Assembly: GCA_947040945.1 (NCBI GenBank)
Contig: CAMRCO010000011.1
Coordinates: 1-36,730 of the forward strand
DNA length: 36,730 nt
Reading direction: 5' to 3'
Source: an uncultured Spirochaetia bacterium
GTDB taxonomy: Bacteria; Spirochaetota; Brachyspiria; Brachyspirales; Brachyspiraceae
Every line of letters starts with the position of its first letter. Positions within the stretch are counted from its first letter, which is position 1. A model generated the notes under the pieces. The model searched no databases. It saw nothing but the letters and a program-made list of their open reading frames with translations, and was not told where the DNA came from. Shown here piece after piece: positions 1-7,742 of this stretch. Made by a program: the position numbers and the translations under genes.

Positions 1-26
1 ATTAAACTTTTTTACAAAAAATTAGA

Positions 27-662
27 TTAAACTTTTTTGTATACAAAGAAATGTATTGAAAGTCCTTTGGCTCTCATTTTCTCTTCATACAGAGTAACTT
101 TATAGCCTTCTAAATATGGCTTATACTTTTCATCTAATGTATTTTCAAATAGGGTAGTACTTTCGAATACTGGGTTTATAGTTTCTAATGCATAACATTT
201 ATCATCTGTAACAGCATGAAATAATGCATCACTTTTTAATATTGAATGTACTAGGCTTAAAAAATTATGTGTGAATATGCGTCTATGTGTATGTCGTTTT
301 TTAGGCCAAGGGTCTGGGAAGTTTAGGTATGCTTTGTCGAAATAATAATTTTCTTTAAGTAAGTTTTCAATAATGGTATTTGCTTCACCAAATAATATTG
401 TAATATTTTTTAGGTTTCTTTTGTATGCTTTTGATAATGTTTTTTTGGCAGCTTTGAGTGAATACTCTATACCTATAAAATGTGTTTGAGGATTTTCTAA
501 TGCATGTTCAACTAAAAATTTTCCATTGCCAGAACCTATTTCTATTTCATAATTTGCAAATGATTCTAACCTTTGTTTAAGGCATTCTTTTGTGTCCTCA
601 TCAGATGCTGTTAATATATATTGTTTTATAATTTCGTCTGTAAGTGTAATATTGTTTCTGAT
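27..662 (-). CDS. trmB: tRNA (guanine-N7)-methyltransferase TrmB, apparent ATC start
   Basis: TrmB makes m7G46 in tRNA using S-adenosylmethionine. Translating the minus strand gives about 211 residues with the SAM-binding motif EIEIGSGNGKF (about residues 39-49), FIGIEYS, and the family signature NFPDPWPKKRHTHRR, ending HFFVYKKV. The frame is open from a stop at 690-692 to the stop at 27-29. It holds no GTG or TTG, and its only ATG is at 75-77, close to the C-terminus. A good Shine-Dalgarno AAGGAG (670-675) sits 7 bases before an ATC codon at 660-662, so I place the start there. ATT at 666-668 is too close to the AAGGAG. The upstream barrel gene ends at 682, so the two are probably co-transcribed. 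Product identity is nearly certain; the start is the uncertain part. Confidence 0.9.
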   Translation of the reverse strand: MRNNITLTDEIIKQYILTASDEDTKECLKQRLESFANYEIEIGSGNGKFLVEHALENPQTHFIGIEYSLKAAKKTLSKAYKRNLKNITILFGEANTIIENLLKENYYFDKAYLNFPDPWPKKRHTHRRIFTHNFLSLVHSILKSDALFHAVTDDKCYALETINPVFESTTLFENTLDEKYKPYLEGYKVTLYEEKMRAKGLSIHFFVYKKV

Positions 663-681
663 ACTAATTCTCCTTAATTTC

Positions 682-1788
682 TTAAAAAACTATTTTTCCC
701 ATTAAATAATATCTTTCATCGGTCGAGCCTTGAAATCCAAAAGTAAACTGATTATATTTTATATATGCAGTATATTCAAGTAGGAATAAACTGTTGTCTT
801 TATTAACATTATTATCACTACTATAGGGTAAATAAAACATAGGTCTTATGGCTATATTAAATACGCTATACTCAATGCCAATTTCATTTCTTATATAATG
901 GGCAACATCGACTTTTAACGTGTATTCTAAAAGCAAATTAATCCATAGCTTTTCATCTAAGAGTGGAATTTTACCTGCACTTGATACTTGAAATAAATGC
1001 TGTGAGAAGTCGAAGTCATCTGGTGAAAGAGAGCTTTTGCTATTATTCTGATATAAAGCAGACACTTCAAAATATTCAAAATTAAATTTTACCAATGCTG
1101 CGAGTGGGATTGAGTCTTCCCAAAAACCTTGAGAGTATGATACTTCATAATAATTTCCGATTAATCCAGCTCTAAATCCAGGCTGATTTTCTATTCGAGG
1201 TAAATACCAATGAGGCGTATTTGCATTATAAGAATCTGAATCAATAACCGAAGGCATTAACATAAAAGTAAAACCATTCACATCATTTACACTTCTTGTT
1301 CGCATAGATATAAGTATTCTAGTAAAAAAAATAGTTTCGATGCCAGCATCATAAAGTGATAAGTCAGCAGTAGGTTCAGTATTTACACCAAGGTCAAATT
1401 TGCTTGAAACTGTTATAAATGGTTTTATAGAAGTTGACCAATGAGGATAAAAATTGCGACTTACCATAAGATACATACTAGGCATATAAAATATTGACCT
1501 GCTAAAATCAGCCCCAATATCCATTGTTAGGTGAACATCTATTTTTGAAAGCTCACCTAAAAGTGTGGTAGGGCCAAGGCTTTCTATTGTTCTAACTTTT
1601 TTATAACTATTATGTATGTAGTCGTATGGGATTAATCTTCTTGTGTATCTTTTATTTTCAAAGCCTATATAAGGATGTATATTTTTATATGTAGAGAGGA
1701 GATCTTGAAATTTTGTAGTGTATGGGGACACTCCATATAGTGTTAGTCCATAAAATATTGTTAAAAAAATTATTATAATTATTTTCAT
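682..1788 (-). CDS. Predicted outer-membrane beta-barrel protein, unknown function
   Basis: The 368-residue product starts with a signal peptide (MKIIIIIFLTIFYGLTLYG, about residues 1-19). The body is rich in Tyr, Phe and Ser/Asn with many short alternating hydrophobic stretches, and it ends in YYLMGKIVF. A C-terminal strand closing on Phe is the usual recognition signal for outer-membrane barrel assembly. I do not recognise a family. It is followed 19 bases later by trmB, with no terminator seen between them. An exported barrel in the outer membrane is an inference from composition and the C-terminal residue; a periplasmic protein is possible. Confidence 0.7.
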   Translation of the reverse strand: MKIIIIIFLTIFYGLTLYGVSPYTTKFQDLLSTYKNIHPYIGFENKRYTRRLIPYDYIHNSYKKVRTIESLGPTTLLGELSKIDVHLTMDIGADFSRSIFYMPSMYLMVSRNFYPHWSTSIKPFITVSSKFDLGVNTEPTADLSLYDAGIETIFFTRILISMRTRSVNDVNGFTFMLMPSVIDSDSYNANTPHWYLPRIENQPGFRAGLIGNYYEVSYSQGFWEDSIPLAALVKFNFEYFEVSALYQNNSKSSLSPDDFDFSQHLFQVSSAGKIPLLDEKLWINLLLEYTLKVDVAHYIRNEIGIEYSVFNIAIRPMFYLPYSSDNNVNKDNSLFLLEYTAYIKYNQFTFGFQGSTDERYYLMGKIVF

Positions 1789-1812
1789 ATATAAAATATA
1801 TCATAGTGTGCA

Positions 1813-1851
1813 AAAATAGACAAATACATAAATACTGTATTTGCCTATTTT
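1813..1851 (-). terminator. Terminator after the agcS remnant
   Basis: Two 15-base arms (1813-1827 and 1837-1851) pair with a single mismatch around a 9-base loop. Read on the minus strand the hairpin is followed by a run of five T. It lies 10 bases past the stop of the symporter remnant, as a Rho-independent terminator for that unit would. Confidence 0.7.
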
Positions 1852-1860
1852 ATATTGTGA

Positions 1861-2306
1861 TTAATTTTTTGTGCTAACCTCTTTATCCCAACACTGCATA
1901 GCTTCGTGCTTTAGTTCAGGAGTTCGGTATACTGTATACACAGGTGTTTTTATTTCTTCTTTTAATTGCTTTTCATAATCGTTTAGAACTATCATTGCAG
2001 GTTTAATCATTATAAATATAACAACAATATTCATAAGTGCCATAAAGCCCATGAAAAAATCTCCAAGATTCCAAGCAAGTGGCATATTTATAAGAGCATC
2101 TGCTATTACCATAAATAAATTCATAGCAATAACTATATACTCAAGTTTTACTGGGCTATTGATTGATCCAGCTACCGCTTTTATATAAAAGAAGTTTCCA
2201 AGCACAGGACTATAGGCAAATAGAAGTACGCATAAAGTAATGAATCCTCCACCAAATGCCCCTAAATGCCCTGCCATTGCAAATTGTAAAAGAGCTATGC
2301 CTTGTA
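1861..2306 (-). pseudogene. C-terminal remnant of an AgcS-type sodium:alanine/glycine symporter
   Basis: An open frame (its first ATG is at 2314-2316) encodes about 150 residues that match only the last third of the AgcS family: HLGAFGGGFITLCVLLFAYS, then LGNFFYIKA, NMPLAWNLGDFFMGFMALMN and a charged tail with PVYTVYRTPE. Full-length members have about 450-480 residues and 10 or more membrane segments, so some 300 N-terminal residues, including the core transport segments, are missing. Immediately upstream and in a different frame is the start of an unrelated regulator gene. The junction is at about 2306, so the remnant is a deletion scar. A functional transporter is very unlikely. A terminator follows. 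Confidence 0.85.
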
Positions 2307-2375
2307 GACTTTCCATTTGTCAGATATAAGTGATAATGTTACTTCTACTGGACAAGACTTTTGGCTAAATTTCAT
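2295..2375 (-). pseudogene. N-terminal stub of an HxlR-family transcription regulator
   Basis: From an ATG at 2373-2375, preceded by AAAGGAG at good spacing, the minus strand reads MKFSQKSCPVEVTLSLISDK followed by WKV, then YKA and a stop. CPVE(x)nTL..I..KWK is the typical opening of HxlR-type winged-helix regulators (normally about 100-120 residues). Homology stops after WKV, where the sequence passes into the symporter remnant in another frame. The start signals look intact, so the stub may still be translated as a 26-residue peptide, but it lacks the recognition helix and wing. Confidence 0.75.
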
Positions 2376-2403
2376 TGAGAGTTACTCCTTTAGAAAATAT
2401 TTT

Positions 2404-3378
2404 TTACTCAGTAGCTCCATTCTTCATTAAATACTCTACAATTTCAGTATGATTATTCTCTGAAGCGACCATTAAAGCAGTATGTCCCCAATGATTTTTA
2501 ATGTTAAGGTCAGCGCCATTTTCTACTAGGTACTTAACTATTTCTAAATGTCCATCTTGAGAGGCACTAATCAAAGGGGTATATTCCATAGCATTCTGAA
2601 AATTAATATCTACGCCTAAGTCTAGTGATTCTTTTACTTTCTGAAGCCAGCCTGCAGATGCTCTGTCTACAATATCTACATCACTAATATCCGCTTTGTT
2701 TTCTATTAAGTAGTTAATTATTTCTGTTGAGTTATATTCCATAAGCTCTTGCCAAACTGTGTTTCCACTATAGCTATAGTTAAACCCTTTGATGGCATTG
2801 AGGTCAGCGTCCGCATCAATTAAATATTTCACTACCTCAGGGGTCTCGCCTCCATGTTGCATAGAAGCCGTTAATGCTGTGTGGCCATATTCTGTTTTGA
2901 AGTTAATGTTCGCTCCACTTTTTATTAAGTATTTTACTATTTCTAAATATTTAATAGCTTTTGCCTCGTCATCATTATAAGAAGCGGAATATGAAGCCTT
3001 GATTAATGCAGTATATCCGTCATAATTATCACTGATGTTTGGGTCAGCACCAGCATTAATTAAATATTTAACGACATCTATTTGCCCTTCGCTTGAAGCG
3101 AGCATTAAAGCTGTGAATCCTGAACTTTCACGCTTGAAATTCACTGAAGCCCCACTTTTAATTAAAGCTTTCACGGCTTCTAAGTCGCCACTTTCAGAGG
3201 CTTCTGTTAGGGTTTCGTTTTTTTCATCAAGCGACATATTGTCATAAGGAGTTGTGTCTATAATTTCTATTACTTCTTCTTTTACTCCTAAAACTACTTT
3301 GTCTTCTTCTATAACTTTATTTTCGTTTTCACTGCAAGAAACAAATAATATGAGCAACATTAATAAAATCGTTTTCAT
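2404..3378 (-). CDS. Ankyrin-repeat lipoprotein
   Basis: The 324-residue product opens with MKTILLMLLILFVSC, a lipoprotein signal peptide with the lipidated Cys at 15. An acidic linker is followed by about seven ankyrin repeats from about residue 50 to the end. Clear units include GDLEAVKALIKSGASVN, GQIDVVKYLINAGADPN, GHLEIVKYLVENGADLN and HTEIVEYLMKNGATE. Ankyrin repeats bind other proteins; a periplasmic or surface location is inferred from the lipobox. The middle repeats (about residues 185-245) are degenerate. The likely Shine-Dalgarno is AGGG before the ATG. Its partner is unknown. It runs divergently from mutL. Confidence 0.88.
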   Translation of the reverse strand: MKTILLMLLILFVSCSENENKVIEEDKVVLGVKEEVIEIIDTTPYDNMSLDEKNETLTEASESGDLEAVKALIKSGASVNFKRESSGFTALMLASSEGQIDVVKYLINAGADPNISDNYDGYTALIKASYSASYNDDEAKAIKYLEIVKYLIKSGANINFKTEYGHTALTASMQHGGETPEVVKYLIDADADLNAIKGFNYSYSGNTVWQELMEYNSTEIINYLIENKADISDVDIVDRASAGWLQKVKESLDLGVDINFQNAMEYTPLISASQDGHLEIVKYLVENGADLNIKNHWGHTALMVASENNHTEIVEYLMKNGATE

Positions 3379-3559
3379 TTTTTATACCCTAATTTTTTTA
3401 CTAAATAGAGCTTGATTTTACTATATAATTAAATATAAAACAAATATAGATGGTGAGTGTGAGGTTTAAGTCACTAAAAATACATCATATAAAATTGTTA
3501 TAAATAAAGTCTTCGTCAGTTATTTTTTTAATATTTAATAAATACCCTTTAATAGAATG

Positions 3560-3589
3560 TTGTATTGACAGTAATTTATGCTATATAAT
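3560..3589 (+). promoter_or_regulatory. Probable promoter for mutL
   Basis: A perfect -10 box TATAAT (3584-3589) lies 66 bases before the mutL ATG. A -35 candidate TTGTAT (3560-3565) gives an 18-base spacer. A better -35 match, TTGACA at 3565-3570, gives only 13 bases, which is too short. The rest of the 276-base divergent gap is AT-rich, with no other structure I can support. Confidence 0.5.
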
Positions 3590-3654
3590 GCATATATTAG
3601 TCTTCAAGGAGTGTTTGTCTTGATTAAGATAATCTTTTATGATAGCATGTATAT

Positions 3655-5487
3655 ATGTCTTATAATAATACTCAAGATAAAGAAAGCGATAATAAAGTGA
3701 TAAGAGTATTGCCTCAAAATGTAGCGAACAGAATTGCTGCAGGCGAGGTTATAGAGCGACCTGCTTCAATGCTTAAAGAATTGCTTGAGAACTCTATTGA
3801 CTCAAATGCCATAAACATAAGCGTTACGGCTGTTGATGGTGGTATTAAGAGCTTAATTGTGGAGGACGATGGAGAAGGAATTGATTTTGATTCGCTTCCA
3901 TTAGCACTCACTCATCATGCAACAAGCAAAATTAATTCAATTGATGACCTAAACGCTATATATACTCTTGGTTTTCGTGGAGAGGCTTTGGCGTCTATTT
4001 CTGATGTCGCTCACATCGAAATTGTGTCGAGTAGGGGACTTGATACAAGTGGTGGTAAAATTGTTACACATGGTGGAGAGCTTATAACACATACTCCGCA
4101 TCCATATCCTAAAGGTACTCGCATTACTGTTCAAAATTTATTCTATAACATACCCGTTAGGTTTAAGTTTCTTAAAGCAACTTCAAGAGAGTTTATTATG
4201 CTTAAAGAGGTTTTTGAGAAGGTGGCTTTAGTTAATTATGATAAGTCAATGATTCTTAAAAATGGGGACAGGGCTACATTAAGTTATAAGAAAAAAGATA
4301 CTATTAGTGAGCGTGTGTTCGACTATTTAGGCACGGCTTATAATGACGAGAGTTTTATTGAGATTGAAGCAAAACGAGACTCTTTTTCGTTTTATATGAT
4401 ATGTTCAAATCAGCGTGTTATGCATTCAAACCGTAAGCACAACTTTATATTTCTTAATGGACGAGTAATTGAAAATAAAAGCATAGGCTACTCAATTAAA
4501 AATGCTTATAATGGCATTATTCCAAAAGATAAATTCCCACTCTATTTTTTATATATAACTCTTGATCATGAAAAAGTTGATGTTAATGTGCATCCAAGTA
4601 AAAAAGAGGTGAGAATAAAAAATGAAAGAGAAATAGCAGGTGTTCTTTATAATGAAATTCTTGCACATTTTAATGCTACAAATAAGTTTGTAAGTGTTGA
4701 TATATCGAGTGGTGTTAAATATTCTGATGAGAATAGAGACTATCAAAATAATGAAGAGCCTACTTTTGACAGTTTAGGTTTAGCAAGGGACTACACTACT
4801 ACTAATACATATTCAAACTCTGACTATAATAGCACTAATCAAAAACATGAGAATGATTACTCTTCTTTATATAAAGGAACTACAACTCATTATGAGGACA
4901 CAACATTTTCTAATTATACAGTAGCTTTGTGTCAAGTATTTTCGTCCTATATAATAGCCTCTAAAATGGGGCATATGTATATAATTGACCAACATGCAGC
5001 ATATGAGAGACTTAATTATGAAAGAATGTATAAGGTTATGGTTAATGAGCGTATTGAGTATGAAAAGCTACTTATTCCACTTGAAATAGAATATAAAGAC
5101 TACGAAATTGATATTCTAGAAGATGGCAGAGAAGTGTTAGAAGGTATTGGAATAAAGTTTGAAACTAGGTCGAAGAACACAGTTATTTTAGAAGATATTC
5201 CAATTTACTTTCCTAAAAATAGTAATATAGAAATTATCATAAAGAATGTGCTTGATAACTTTATAGCGAAAGATAAAACAGATACTATTGATAAGCTCAT
5301 TAAAAATACATGCAATATGATAGCCTGTAAATATTCACCTAAAGCAGGGGACACTCTTTCTTTAAGTGATATGCAAAAATTAATAGATATGCTTGAAAAT
5401 GAAAATATACTCACAAGTTGCCCTCATGGTAGACCATTTATACTAAGAATGTCAAAAGAATACTTAGATAGCAAATTTTTTAGATAA
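3655..5487 (+). CDS. mutL: DNA mismatch repair protein MutL with endonuclease motif
   Basis: MutL links MutS mismatch recognition to strand incision. The 610-residue product has the GHKL ATPase at the N-terminus: KELLENSID with the catalytic Glu at about 42 and Asn at 46, DDGEG at 71-75, and GFRGEAL at 106-112. A low-complexity linker (about 350-420) precedes the dimerisation domain. That domain carries the nuclease metal motif DQHAAYERLNYE (445-456, matching DQHA(x)2E(x)4E), ACK at 557-559 and CPHGRP at 589-594. This is the nicking type of MutL found in bacteria without MutH. The ATG at 3655 has no clear Shine-Dalgarno. A GTG at 3697, just before IRVLPQ, would fit the usual family N-terminus as an alternative. 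Confidence 0.96.
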   Translation: MSYNNTQDKESDNKVIRVLPQNVANRIAAGEVIERPASMLKELLENSIDSNAINISVTAVDGGIKSLIVEDDGEGIDFDSLPLALTHHATSKINSIDDLNAIYTLGFRGEALASISDVAHIEIVSSRGLDTSGGKIVTHGGELITHTPHPYPKGTRITVQNLFYNIPVRFKFLKATSREFIMLKEVFEKVALVNYDKSMILKNGDRATLSYKKKDTISERVFDYLGTAYNDESFIEIEAKRDSFSFYMICSNQRVMHSNRKHNFIFLNGRVIENKSIGYSIKNAYNGIIPKDKFPLYFLYITLDHEKVDVNVHPSKKEVRIKNEREIAGVLYNEILAHFNATNKFVSVDISSGVKYSDENRDYQNNEEPTFDSLGLARDYTTTNTYSNSDYNSTNQKHENDYSSLYKGTTTHYEDTTFSNYTVALCQVFSSYIIASKMGHMYIIDQHAAYERLNYERMYKVMVNERIEYEKLLIPLEIEYKDYEIDILEDGREVLEGIGIKFETRSKNTVILEDIPIYFPKNSNIEIIIKNVLDNFIAKDKTDTIDKLIKNTCNMIACKYSPKAGDTLSLSDMQKLIDMLENENILTSCPHGRPFILRMSKEYLDSKFFR

Positions 5488-5557
5488 ACAAGCTCATGTT
5501 TAACATAGTGTTTTCCGTTAATGCTTATAGAACTAATTAAATTTGGAGATATTTAAG

Positions 5558-6409
5558 ATGAAACATATAACTTTTATTGCCTTTTTGTACGTTGTAATGG
5601 CATTGCCTGTTTATTCTTACGAAGCAGTACCTATTAAGTACTGGGATATAGTGTACGGTTCAACTATTGACGAAGTAAATGAAAAGCTTGTTGAGGCACA
5701 GATAATAACTGCTGCTATTGTGCCTGAAGAAGGTACATTATATGTAAGTCCTTATGCTGATCCTGATTTTACTTGGTATAATTATGCTTTGTCAGAATGG
5801 ATAAATATTACTTTTACTACAAGAAAGATAGAGGAGGTTTTTACAAGAGACACTTCTATTTTGCATTTTTCAAGACCTAAAGATGGCGAAGTAAAACGTA
5901 TTACAGTTAAAGGTTCTGACTTGGGAGCGAATGCTAATTCAGCTGTAGGGGATAGTACTCTTTGGGTTTATAGACTTTATTTTTATAATGATAAGCTTTT
6001 TACTGTGAGTGCGAGATATGAAAATGCTACTGTTATAAAAAGAACTAAAGCTCTAAATGATTATGAGTATGCTAATCCTGGATATGTTATGCATAAAGAA
6101 TTGTTTAAAAGAACATTAGGTTTAATGCATAATAAACTTGGTGGTTTTCATAGACAAAATACAAAAACTTTAGATGAATACACAACATTGTATTATGGTG
6201 GTTTTGAATCTCCTAATACGGGTACATTTGTTTCAGTATTTTATGGGGATAGCTTTAATGGTAAGTTTAATTATACGATTACTTTTGCTGATAATTTTTA
6301 TCTAAATACAATAGCTAAGAGATTCCAAAGAGGAAGCTATGAGCCCGGAACTGCTGGAAGTGATGTTCCTATTGAACTAGATAATGACTTGCCTGTATTT
6401 ATGGATTAA
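5558..6409 (+). CDS. Secreted protein of unknown function
   Basis: The 283-residue product begins MKHITFIAFLYVVMALPVYS, a cleavable signal peptide probably cut before YEAVP. GGAG (5545-5548) stands 9 bases before this ATG, so I prefer it to the in-frame TTG at 5543. The mature part is soluble, rich in Tyr, Phe and Thr, with no further membrane segment and no Cys. It ends in an acidic stretch, VPIELDNDLPVFMD. I recognise no domain. A strong terminator follows, and the gene sits alone 70 bases after mutL, so it is probably its own unit or the tail of the mutL transcript. It is likely periplasmic (inference). Confidence 0.8.
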   Translation: MKHITFIAFLYVVMALPVYSYEAVPIKYWDIVYGSTIDEVNEKLVEAQIITAAIVPEEGTLYVSPYADPDFTWYNYALSEWINITFTTRKIEEVFTRDTSILHFSRPKDGEVKRITVKGSDLGANANSAVGDSTLWVYRLYFYNDKLFTVSARYENATVIKRTKALNDYEYANPGYVMHKELFKRTLGLMHNKLGGFHRQNTKTLDEYTTLYYGGFESPNTGTFVSVFYGDSFNGKFNYTITFADNFYLNTIAKRFQRGSYEPGTAGSDVPIELDNDLPVFMD

Positions 6410-6433
6410 AAGTTAATATAATAATAATTTTTC

Positions 6434-6472
6434 TAGAGACATTTAATTTATTTTAAGTGTCTCTATTTTTTT
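6434..6472 (+). terminator. Rho-independent terminator after the secreted-protein gene
   Basis: A 13-base stem TAGAGACATTTAA / TTAAGTGTCTCTA (6434-6446 and 6453-6465, one G-T pair) around a 6-base loop is followed directly by seven T. This is a textbook terminator, 25 bases past the stop codon at 6409. Confidence 0.9.
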
Positions 6473-6626
6473 ATGTTTTAAGTCTAAAGTTTTTAATGCT
6501 TTTATTTAATAGGTTCGATAAGTGTAAAATCTTGTAACAATAATTAGTAAATATTTATTTCTATTTTTTATTTTATTTGCCATAATGATTAATAGTTTTA
6601 ACCTGTAGTATTTTAGTTTTATATAA

Positions 6627-6660
6627 TACCATAGACGAAAATGATGTTTTGTCTATGGTA
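6627..6660. repeat. Perfect 10-base inverted repeat forming a tight hairpin
   Basis: TACCATAGAC (6627-6636) and GTCTATGGTA (6651-6660) are exact reverse complements. Inside them AAAA (6638-6641) pairs with TTTT (6647-6650) past a bulged G, leaving a 5-base loop. No T-run follows on plus, so it is not an obvious terminator. It overlaps the start of the small open frame at 6649. An operator or RNA hairpin are both possible. Confidence 0.55.
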
Positions 6661-6906
6661 AATAATGATTATAATTCTGCAAGTAATATAGCTTTTCTTC
6701 TTGATGTTTCTGAAGTATTAGAAGATTATGCTAAAAAGATATCGGTAAATAATCTCAAAGATTCTCTGATGTTGCAAAATGATACAGCACAATTGGTCAA
6801 AGACAATCAAGAGTTTAGTGTATATGTGAGCTTATTAATAAAAGGTAATATAATTATAGTTAGAAAATGTGAAAAAGTATCAGACTTAAACTTGCTGCTT
6901 GCTTAG
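6649..6906 (+). pseudogene. Short open frame of unknown origin, probably a gene fragment
   Basis: An 85-codon frame (TTG at 6649; the frame is also open upstream without an ATG) encodes SMVNNDYNSASNIAFLLDVS, then VLEDYAKKISVNN and SVYVSLLIKGNIIIVRKC. It looks like real protein sequence, with a helical region followed by hydrophobic strands, but has no clear start, Shine-Dalgarno or signal peptide, and I recognise no family. It lies in the decayed stretch just before the broken TonB receptor, so a truncated gene remnant is the likeliest reading. A small real gene cannot be excluded. Confidence 0.4.
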
Positions 6907-6970
6907 AAGAACATTTTTCTCATTCTTTGGAGAAAGTATTTGAATAGACTAATAAAAATGTTAGAATAGC

Positions 6971-7014
6971 TTGACATTTTTATTAAAAAGTGTTAGGTTG
7001 ACCTAACATATAAA
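6971..7014 (+). promoter_or_regulatory. DtxR/TroR-like operator in the promoter of the iron-uptake locus
   Basis: An 18-base palindrome TGTTAGGT-TG-ACCTAACA (6991-7008) has perfect 8-base arms. Aligned to the DtxR/IdeR consensus TTAGGTTAGCCTAACCTAA, the stretch from 6993 or 6994 matches about 15 of 19 positions. It lies between a consensus -35 TTGACA (6971-6976) and TATAAA (7009-7014). The exact -10 is unclear, because 17 bases after TTGACA gives only TAGGTT, inside the palindrome. Either way the palindrome overlaps the core promoter, as expected for a repressor. Spirochaetes carry DtxR-family regulators such as TroR. Iron or manganese repression of this locus is inference. Confidence 0.6.
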
Positions 7015-7020
7015 ATATGT

Positions 7021-7713
7021 GTTTTAACAACTGCAAATGGGTCAGCTATATCTTCAGGGCGTTTTGGAAAGCAAGTTTCTTTACGTGGTTTTGATACTCA
7101 AAATGTAGTAGTTGTTATTGATGGATAAAGGGTCGAAACACCAAGTCATCATGGTTTTGAAATATTAAGAAGTATTCCTGTATCAATGATTGAAAGAATA
7201 GAAATACTTGAAGGAGCTAGTTCATTCCTATGGGGAAGTGACGCTATGGGTAGTTTTGTATATATTCAAACAAAACAAGGAGCATGTACAAAAGGTTTAT
7301 CTGGTTCTTTTGGGGCAAGTTATGGGAATAATTTTGAATTAATGGGACAGGTAATAAAACAAGACCATATATGAATCTAAGTTATGGTTTTGAAAATTAT
7401 TCTATAAATAGCACTAGTGAGGCATTTGTTGTTTGGTATATTAATGAGATATTCACGCTAAAAGATGGCTATAATTTTAACTTAGGAAATCCAAACTTAA
7501 AACCTGAAAATGCTTGGAGTTATGAAGGAACAGTTGAATTCTATCCTACAGATGGATTAGTTTTTTTAGTGGGTATTTTTAGAACTGATGCTACAGACCT
7601 TATTGAAAATGTTGATGCTGGTGTGTCTGTGGTTATGGGCAAAAAATGTTAGTGATGCTGATATTGACAAAGAAGGAATTAATTGTCTATTTGGTTTCGA
7701 TTTATACTTTTAA
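7021..7713 (+). pseudogene. Broken TonB-dependent outer-membrane receptor
   Basis: TonB-dependent receptors import iron chelates across the outer membrane. The plug domain is recognisable: VSLRGFDTQNVVVVIDG, then a TAA at 7126-7128, then in the same frame IERIEILEGASSFLWGSDAM and IQTKQG. After about 7360 the frame ends and most of the barrel is missing. From 7371, in another frame, the late barrel resumes with NFNLGNPNLKPENAWSYE and TDATDLIENVD. A run of six A (7641-7646) shifts the frame again, and the C-terminus reads NVSDADIDKEG...FGFDLYF, closing on Phe. The signal peptide and TonB box are absent. About 230 codons remain of a usual 650 or more. With a nonsense codon, a large deletion and a frameshift, it cannot make a receptor. 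Confidence 0.88.
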
Positions 7714-7742
7714 ATCTTAATATTGTAAAAAATGCAGTGATA

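Noticed and set aside
2789-3247. Open frames on the plus strand across the ankyrin gene
   Set aside because: They mirror the repeat units of the minus-strand lipoprotein, have no Shine-Dalgarno, and their residues follow the antisense of the ankyrin consensus.
3565-3589. TTGACA plus TATAAT as the mutL promoter pair
   Set aside because: The spacer is only 13 bases. TATAAT was kept as the -10, with a weaker -35 at 18-base spacing.
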